Source: JBBIRM01 sp964517975
Lineage (GTDB): Bacteria; Desulfobacterota; BSN033; UBA1163
Reading direction: 5' to 3'
Length of the DNA: 13,955 nt
NCBI GenBank assembly: GCA_964517975.1
Contig: CAZFDM010000303.1
Span: 1-13,955 of the forward strand
Of the stretch, positions 13,860 through 13,955 are shown piece after piece. Numbering within the stretch: position 1 is the first letter of the stretch; every line of letters starts with the position of its first letter. Made by a program: the position numbers and the translations under genes. The notes under the pieces were generated by a model. That model searched no databases, had not been told where the DNA came from, and worked only from the letters and a program-made list of their open reading frames with translations.

Positions 13860-13931
13860 TGTCATGCTGAACTTGGTTCAGCATCTTGTTTTGTCCAAAA
13901 GGTGAGATCCTGAAACGAGTTCAGGATGACA
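13860..13931. repeat. Palindromic REP/MITE-like element 2, two hairpins with TGTCAT ends
   Basis: TGTCAT (13860-13865) and ATGACA (13926-13931) bound a 72-bp element. Each end carries its own hairpin: GCTGAAC-TTG-GTTCAGC (13866-13882) and TCCTGAA-ACGAG-TTCAGGA (13908-13926). This two-hairpin layout is typical of REP doublets. The remaining bases to 13955 show nothing further. Confidence 0.75.
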
Positions 13932-13955
13932 AGTCTGTTAAATTTCAAATATTTT

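Overview
The window looks like chromosome from a Gram-negative bacterium of the Desulfobacterota (former Deltaproteobacteria) type. The evidence is a small cysteine-rich protein of the PxxKW family, which I know mainly from that group, a bacterial-type ProRS, sigma70-like promoters, and frequent GTG/TTG starts. This placement is an inference. No phage or transposase gene is present. Three short palindromic repeat elements sit in intergenic DNA near the right end.

Layout. (1) 1-2936, minus strand: tRNA-Thr(CGT), an M48 metalloprotease lipoprotein, a GNAT acetyltransferase and a 6-phosphofructokinase whose 3' end lies outside the window. The three protein genes are 15-18 bp apart and probably form one operon. 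The phosphofructokinase carries the residues typical of pyrophosphate-using enzymes. (2) 3039-4034, plus strand: a polytopic membrane protein of the LPG-synthase/UPF0104 flippase-like family. (3) 4139-4591, minus strand: the PxxKW protein, with a strong promoter and an intrinsic-terminator-like hairpin inside its 5' leader. (4) 4676-9449, plus strand: an SH3/NlpC-P60 cell-wall peptidase followed by a tight three-gene unit that I read as ceramide synthesis (cerR, spt, bcerS). (5) 9431-10306, minus strand: an Aur1-like PAP2 membrane enzyme converging on bcerS with a 19-bp overlap. (6) 10486-12201: proS, overlapped at its 3' end by a convergent 89-aa gene. (7) 12437-12857: a repeat-rich intergenic region. 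(8) 12858-13571: pyrF, followed by two palindromic elements that share TGTCAT...ATGACA ends.

How the genes work together. The main biological content is 6130-10306. Serine palmitoyltransferase would condense serine with an acyl thioester to give a 3-ketosphinganine. The YghO/GNAT-type acyltransferase (bCerS) would N-acylate it, and the SDR-type reductase (CerR) would reduce the keto group to give (dihydro)ceramide. The PAP2/Aur1-like protein could then attach or remove a phospho-head group. Together these make a compact bacterial sphingolipid locus. The acyl carrier protein and acyl-ACP synthetase that accompany spt/cerR in Caulobacter are not in this window. The flippase-like protein and the wall peptidase are envelope proteins that could act with this pathway, but only proximity supports that.
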